From: Ruegeria sp. 6PALISEP08 | GTDB lineage: Bacteria; Pseudomonadota; Alphaproteobacteria; Rhodobacterales; Rhodobacteraceae | Direction of reading: 5' to 3' | Length of the DNA: 64,000 nt | NCBI RefSeq assembly: GCF_001238295.1 | Contig: NZ_LGXZ01000009.1 | Location: 123,697 to 187,696 of the forward strand | Shown: positions 60,738 to 64,000 of the stretch, in pieces | How positions within the stretch are numbered: the stretch's first letter is position 1 | Layout: each line of letters begins with the position of its first letter | Program-made: the position numbers and the translations under genes | The notes under the pieces: generated by a model | Databases searched by the model: none | What the model was told of the DNA's origin: nothing | The model's input: only the letters and a program-made list of their open reading frames with translations

Positions 60738-63138
60738 AAATACTAAAGTTATCCGATATATTTTAAACAGTAAGGCATCCATTGTGCATGTCGATTCGCT
60801 TCCCCCAGATATACAACGGAAGCTTGACACAGACAGTGGTCAATATATCGCGTCTTTAACAGGAAGTCGTTGGACCTCTCAACAGCTTCCAGAAAATTTG
60901 GCAAATCTTCTAGAGAAGTTCAGAATTCCTTCGACGATTCCAGAAGCCATAGTGAGGCACGTTCAAGACTTCCCTGGAGACGCTAAAACGATCTTAGCTG
61001 ACAGCTACGATGCTATGAAATCCTTCATAGATACCGGCTACTTGGTCAATTCCGAGAAACTAGCATTGGTGGAGAGGGTCAATCACCTTAAGCCGGGCGA
61101 CAAATACAAACACCTGACCGTAGTTCGCCCCTTAAAGACTACTAATGACACCGAAGTCTATGAGCTAGCGTCAAATGAGGGCATGCGCTTTGCTCTGAAA
61201 GTGACTCTAAAAGAAAGTGACTTCACTCATGTCTGGGATTCGAAAAAGGAAGTGGAAATATTAAGATTTCTTACCAGCAAAGGAGTTGATTTCGTTCCCA
61301 AGGTTTTAGATTTTTCCAGCGAAAAAAACATCTCCTTTACTCTACTTAGTTGGGTTAACGGCATTGAATTTGGAAGGCTATCTGAGTATGACGAATTGTC
61401 ATTTCCGGAAAGAGCGCAAATCGTAGAGAAGTCCCTTGAGTGCATGTCCCGCATTCACAACCTAGGCGTTTTGCATGGGGACATTAATCCGGGTAACTTT
61501 CTTGTCGATGACTCGCTGAACGTTTCGATTTTGGATTTTGGTGCCGCCTCGGCTGAGTTTGCTCCGCAACGCGGCAACAGAGTAGGAGTTTTTGATCACT
61601 ACGAGCCTGAGTATGCGTGTGCCGTGAAGACATCTGGAACCGGTGTGGAAAGCACAAGCCTTGGTGAACAGTATTCAATGGCAACTCTTGCATTTCTTGT
61701 AATTACTGGTCGCCACTATCTCAACCTTTCGCTTGAACGGGAAAAAGCCCTAGTCCAAATAGTCGGCGAGGCGCCTCGCCGTCTATCAGAATTCGAAATC
61801 CACTGGCCAATGGTAGAGGATTGCCTGAACAAGGCGTTGGAAAAAGATCCATCTGATCGATTTTCCAGCATGAAAGATTTCTGTAACGCATTCGCCGTCA
61901 GCGCTAGACAAAAACAATCGAAAACTTTGCCGAAGCCATTTGCACGGACCGAAACGGAACATTCTTCATGGACGCAAAACGAGAAGCTATCAGATTCAGG
62001 TGTTGAAGGGACAACAGACTTGTCGTCCGATATCCTAGAAAATGACAGCTGTTTCGCAGGTCTTTCTATGATGAATGGTGCCGCTGGTGCGGCATATATT
62101 TCCTTGCAATGTGCCGTCGCTAATCGCAGCGCGAAAATGTTGAGCGGGTCCAATTTCTGGATCAGTAAAATGTCAGAAGATTGGCCAATGAAATCTGAGC
62201 CTGCAACGGCTACGAAAGTTCCCGAAGATATTTGGGATCTTTCTCTCTTTCATGGCAGGGCGGGACATTCATTTGTACGAACTATTCATGCGTACTGCTG
62301 GTCAAATTTCTCACTAGCATTGGATGAACTCAACGAATTCGAAGCTTATGCTACTAGTTTTCTAGACAACATGTCTCAACCAAGAGATCAGCGCAACATA
62401 TGGACCCTAGATACATACAATGGTGGGCCAGGTATTCTGCTTGGAGCCGCATTTCTGAAATCTCTTTTAGGGCCAATCCTATTAGAGCAAGGCGATGTCT
62501 CGTTCGACCACTTCGACGCCGTCGCTGAGAGAATTCTCAATGATCTAACTGACACTGAGGACAAAATACTTTATTTGGGTTTTGCTCATGGAAGAGCAGG
62601 TATTTTGTTCAGTCTGTTGCGGTGGTACGAAGTTAAGGGAACTGGGGTTCCTCGTTCACTCGTTGCGATGTTGGACAAGCATATAACGCTCTCTGAAACC
62701 TTCGAGGATATGGCCTATTGGCCAATTACCACAGATCCAGATGAGGACAGATTCTGGTCAGGTCTATGTAATGGTGCATCGGGACATCTCCTACTTTACT
62801 CGCTTGCATACTCAATGCTGGGTAGCGATGATTACTTCTCTGTCGCTGAGAAATCTGCAAACTTCGTTTTGAAGAATGGTGGTCAATCTGGAATCTCCTT
62901 GTGCTGCGGGATGGTGGGCGAAGCATTTGCATTGATGCATTGGGCAAGGCGATCTAATTCGCGTTCTTGGCAATTGCGGAGTGAAAATTTGATACGCCGG
63001 TCGATATTGGATCGGCACGAGTTCTCGAATGATCTGGGTTTGCTGAACGGCCTCGGCGGTGTGGCCTTAGCATCGAGTGGGATTCAAAATCCGTCCGGCC
63101 CAATTTTTCCTATTTTGGAAGACTGGCGAACCAATTAG
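60730..63138 (+). CDS. Protein kinase-LanC fusion, candidate lanthipeptide synthetase
   Basis: 802 residues. Residues 1-125 are of unknown type; the kinase domain (about 137-400) has Lys157 (FALKV), catalytic loop HGDINPGNFL (249-258) and DFG at 269-271; the C-terminal LanC-like part has FAHGRAG (His620), GLCNGASG (Cys680), LCCGMVGEA (Cys725, Cys726) and LLNGLGGVAL. In LanC the second site is CHG; here His is Cys. The layout fits class III/IV synthetases without their lyase domain, which the upstream gene may supply. Marked AT richness separates it from chromosomal genes. Confidence 0.85.
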   Translation: MTKNTKVIRYILNSKASIVHVDSLPPDIQRKLDTDSGQYIASLTGSRWTSQQLPENLANLLEKFRIPSTIPEAIVRHVQDFPGDAKTILADSYDAMKSFIDTGYLVNSEKLALVERVNHLKPGDKYKHLTVVRPLKTTNDTEVYELASNEGMRFALKVTLKESDFTHVWDSKKEVEILRFLTSKGVDFVPKVLDFSSEKNISFTLLSWVNGIEFGRLSEYDELSFPERAQIVEKSLECMSRIHNLGVLHGDINPGNFLVDDSLNVSILDFGAASAEFAPQRGNRVGVFDHYEPEYACAVKTSGTGVESTSLGEQYSMATLAFLVITGRHYLNLSLEREKALVQIVGEAPRRLSEFEIHWPMVEDCLNKALEKDPSDRFSSMKDFCNAFAVSARQKQSKTLPKPFARTETEHSSWTQNEKLSDSGVEGTTDLSSDILENDSCFAGLSMMNGAAGAAYISLQCAVANRSAKMLSGSNFWISKMSEDWPMKSEPATATKVPEDIWDLSLFHGRAGHSFVRTIHAYCWSNFSLALDELNEFEAYATSFLDNMSQPRDQRNIWTLDTYNGGPGILLGAAFLKSLLGPILLEQGDVSFDHFDAVAERILNDLTDTEDKILYLGFAHGRAGILFSLLRWYEVKGTGVPRSLVAMLDKHITLSETFEDMAYWPITTDPDEDRFWSGLCNGASGHLLLYSLAYSMLGSDDYFSVAEKSANFVLKNGGQSGISLCCGMVGEAFALMHWARRSNSRSWQLRSENLIRRSILDRHEFSNDLGLLNGLGGVALASSGIQNPSGPIFPILEDWRTN

Positions 63139-63669
63139 ATTTTTGAAAATTGAAAATGCGCTGGTTGACAGGCCTTATCCAGATCAAAGGAATGTACTCG
63201 TCCTTCGTACTTTCGTTAAATTTTTCGGTACCGGCATGCTCTCGCGATTGAGCGACCTTCCATAGGGAATTGATTCAAAAAATAATAGTGAATTCGAAAT
63301 CCCAAGGCGAAGCTCAATCAACAAGGATTGCTTCACCACCATCGTAGCTCATTGACCCCATTCGAACGTGCTCGGCCCACCGTGGTAGGCTAAACCCCAA
63401 AAAATTGTTGTGGTCACGACGGTTTGTTGGCGACCTCAACGTAATTCTACTTCCGCAACACGGACATTGGTCAATTGGCGGCTTTGTCCGCAAAGCGGTC
63501 ATCGGCTCGTTCTGATCGGACGTCCGACTTGATCAGAAGCGGCCATTGAGTGTTTTAAACTGCAGTTTGAGATGCGCGCGATCGGTTTCTATGATGGCAA
63601 AGACAGTAAAGTGCGCTGGTTGGCAGGGTGCCGATGCCTGGTGCGGGAGGGCTGGATGGAGACTTCACC
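63139..63669. other. Region after the kinase-LanC gene without a clear gene
   Basis: 531 bp. A short minus-strand frame with CPCCGS (63314-63502) is the only coding candidate. The sequence GCGCTGGTTG(A/G)CAGG occurs near 63158 and 63611, a loose repeat. Otherwise nothing was recognised; probably degraded mobile DNA. Confidence 0.5.
63314..63502 (-). CDS. Small hypothetical protein with CPCCG motif
   Basis: 62 residues. PPIDQCPCCGSRITL suggests half of a zinc ribbon; the second pair of Cys is missing. No ribosome binding site is evident. It may be a remnant of a larger gene. Confidence 0.25.
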   Translation of the reverse strand: MTALRTKPPIDQCPCCGSRITLRSPTNRRDHNNFLGFSLPRWAEHVRMGSMSYDGGEAILVD

Positions 63670-64000
63670 ATGTCCAGTATTCAGCTTCAAATAGTCAGAC
63701 CGTCTCAGCCGCCGTGGAACAAGAACCGACTAATTGGTCAGAAACGTCCACTCCTGCCTAGACAGGTTTGGGCAATTCGTGCGCGGCTCGAACTCGCCGG
63801 GAACCCGCGCAACCTTGTGCTGTTCAATCTTGCTATCGACATCAAACTTCGCGGTTGTGATCTTGTTCGCCTGAAAGTGGCGGATCTGGTCGTTGCCGGA
63901 GCAGTTCGAGACCGCGTATCGATCGTCCAGAGCAAGACAGGCAGGCCAGTTCAGTTCGAAGTGTCCGAGAACACGCGAAGATCGATTTTTGAGTGGGTCA
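63670..64000 (+). CDS. Tyrosine recombinase/integrase (partial)
   Basis: The first 110 codons from ATG 63670; the rest lies beyond the window. PWNKNRLIGQKRPL, then LFNLAIDIKLRGCDLVRLKV (contains the first catalytic Arg) and VQSKTGRPVQFEV are those of a widespread short site-specific integrase family in Alphaproteobacteria. It is unrelated to the P4-type integrase at 52521 and suggests a second mobile unit at the right edge. Confidence 0.85.
   Translation, partial: MSSIQLQIVRPSQPPWNKNRLIGQKRPLLPRQVWAIRARLELAGNPRNLVLFNLAIDIKLRGCDLVRLKVADLVVAGAVRDRVSIVQSKTGRPVQFEVSENTRRSIFEWV

Larger units (their letters stand above)
52366..64000. mobile_element. Integrative element at tRNA-Ala, right end not resolved
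   Basis: Integrase, small DNA-binding proteins and a primase-helicase in one direction behind tRNA-Ala form the core of a P4-like satellite or genomic island (52521-57618). The AT-rich RiPP-like operon and a second recombinase at the right edge may be cargo of this island or a neighbouring insertion. No direct repeat of the tRNA end was found, so the right boundary is arbitrary here. Confidence 0.6.

Overview
The window reads as a chromosome segment of an alphaproteobacterium of the order Rhodobacterales (Roseobacter group, Ruegeria-like). The evidence is the gene families and their order: an F1-only ATP synthase operon (atpHAGDC, with no Fo genes beside it), groESL behind a CIRCE operator, a TIGR02300-type acidic-tail protein, DUF2125, DUF2161 and TIGR01459 HAD proteins, an extensin-like protein, and about 60% G+C in the housekeeping genes. 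Assignment below the order is inference.

Layout. 1-5.4 kb (minus strand): a partial PhnM-like amidohydrolase, a secreted alpha/beta hydrolase, an EamA permease, groESL and DUF2161. 5.5-13.4 kb (mostly plus): TraB/GumN, Mn-pyrophosphatase, DUF389, HAD hydrolase, MaoC, ClbS/DfsB-like, ribF, YcgN and threonine aldolase. 13.4-22 kb: an alpha/beta hydrolase and HCCA-isomerase pair, prs, rpiB, an H-type lectin, and atpHAGDC. 22-40 kb: methyltransferase and glyoxalase II (divergent), clpA, a YHYH protein, an LPS-kinase-like protein, a MotA/MotB-like pair, GGCT, DUF2125, hisC-tyrC-extensin, a class V aminotransferase divergent from an Lrp regulator, an SDR enzyme divergent from an AraC regulator, and rpsD. 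41.2-47.1 kb: a compact exosortase system (exosortase, one VIT-VWA target with a PEP C-terminal signal, response regulator, histidine kinase). 47.2-52.2 kb: AraC/GyrI, accA, lytic transglycosylase, GntR, metallopeptidase and the TIGR02300 protein.

The last 11.7 kb is accessory. A tRNA-Ala(GGC) is followed by a P4-type integrase, small DNA-binding proteins and a primase-helicase, which is the pattern of a satellite-like integrative element. Beyond it, after about 1.1 kb of apparently non-coding DNA, lies a markedly AT-richer operon: a 90-aa cysteine-rich peptide, a protein with weak resemblance to HopA1/LxmY-type lanthipeptide lyases, and a kinase-LanC fusion. I interpret it as an undescribed split lanthipeptide-type RiPP system in which the lyase is a separate protein and the kinase and cyclase are fused. 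A second, unrelated tyrosine recombinase runs off the right edge.

The two points most worth following up are this RiPP-like operon (59311-63138) and the dedicated exosortase system (41183-47141). The right end of the integrative element was not found by eye.
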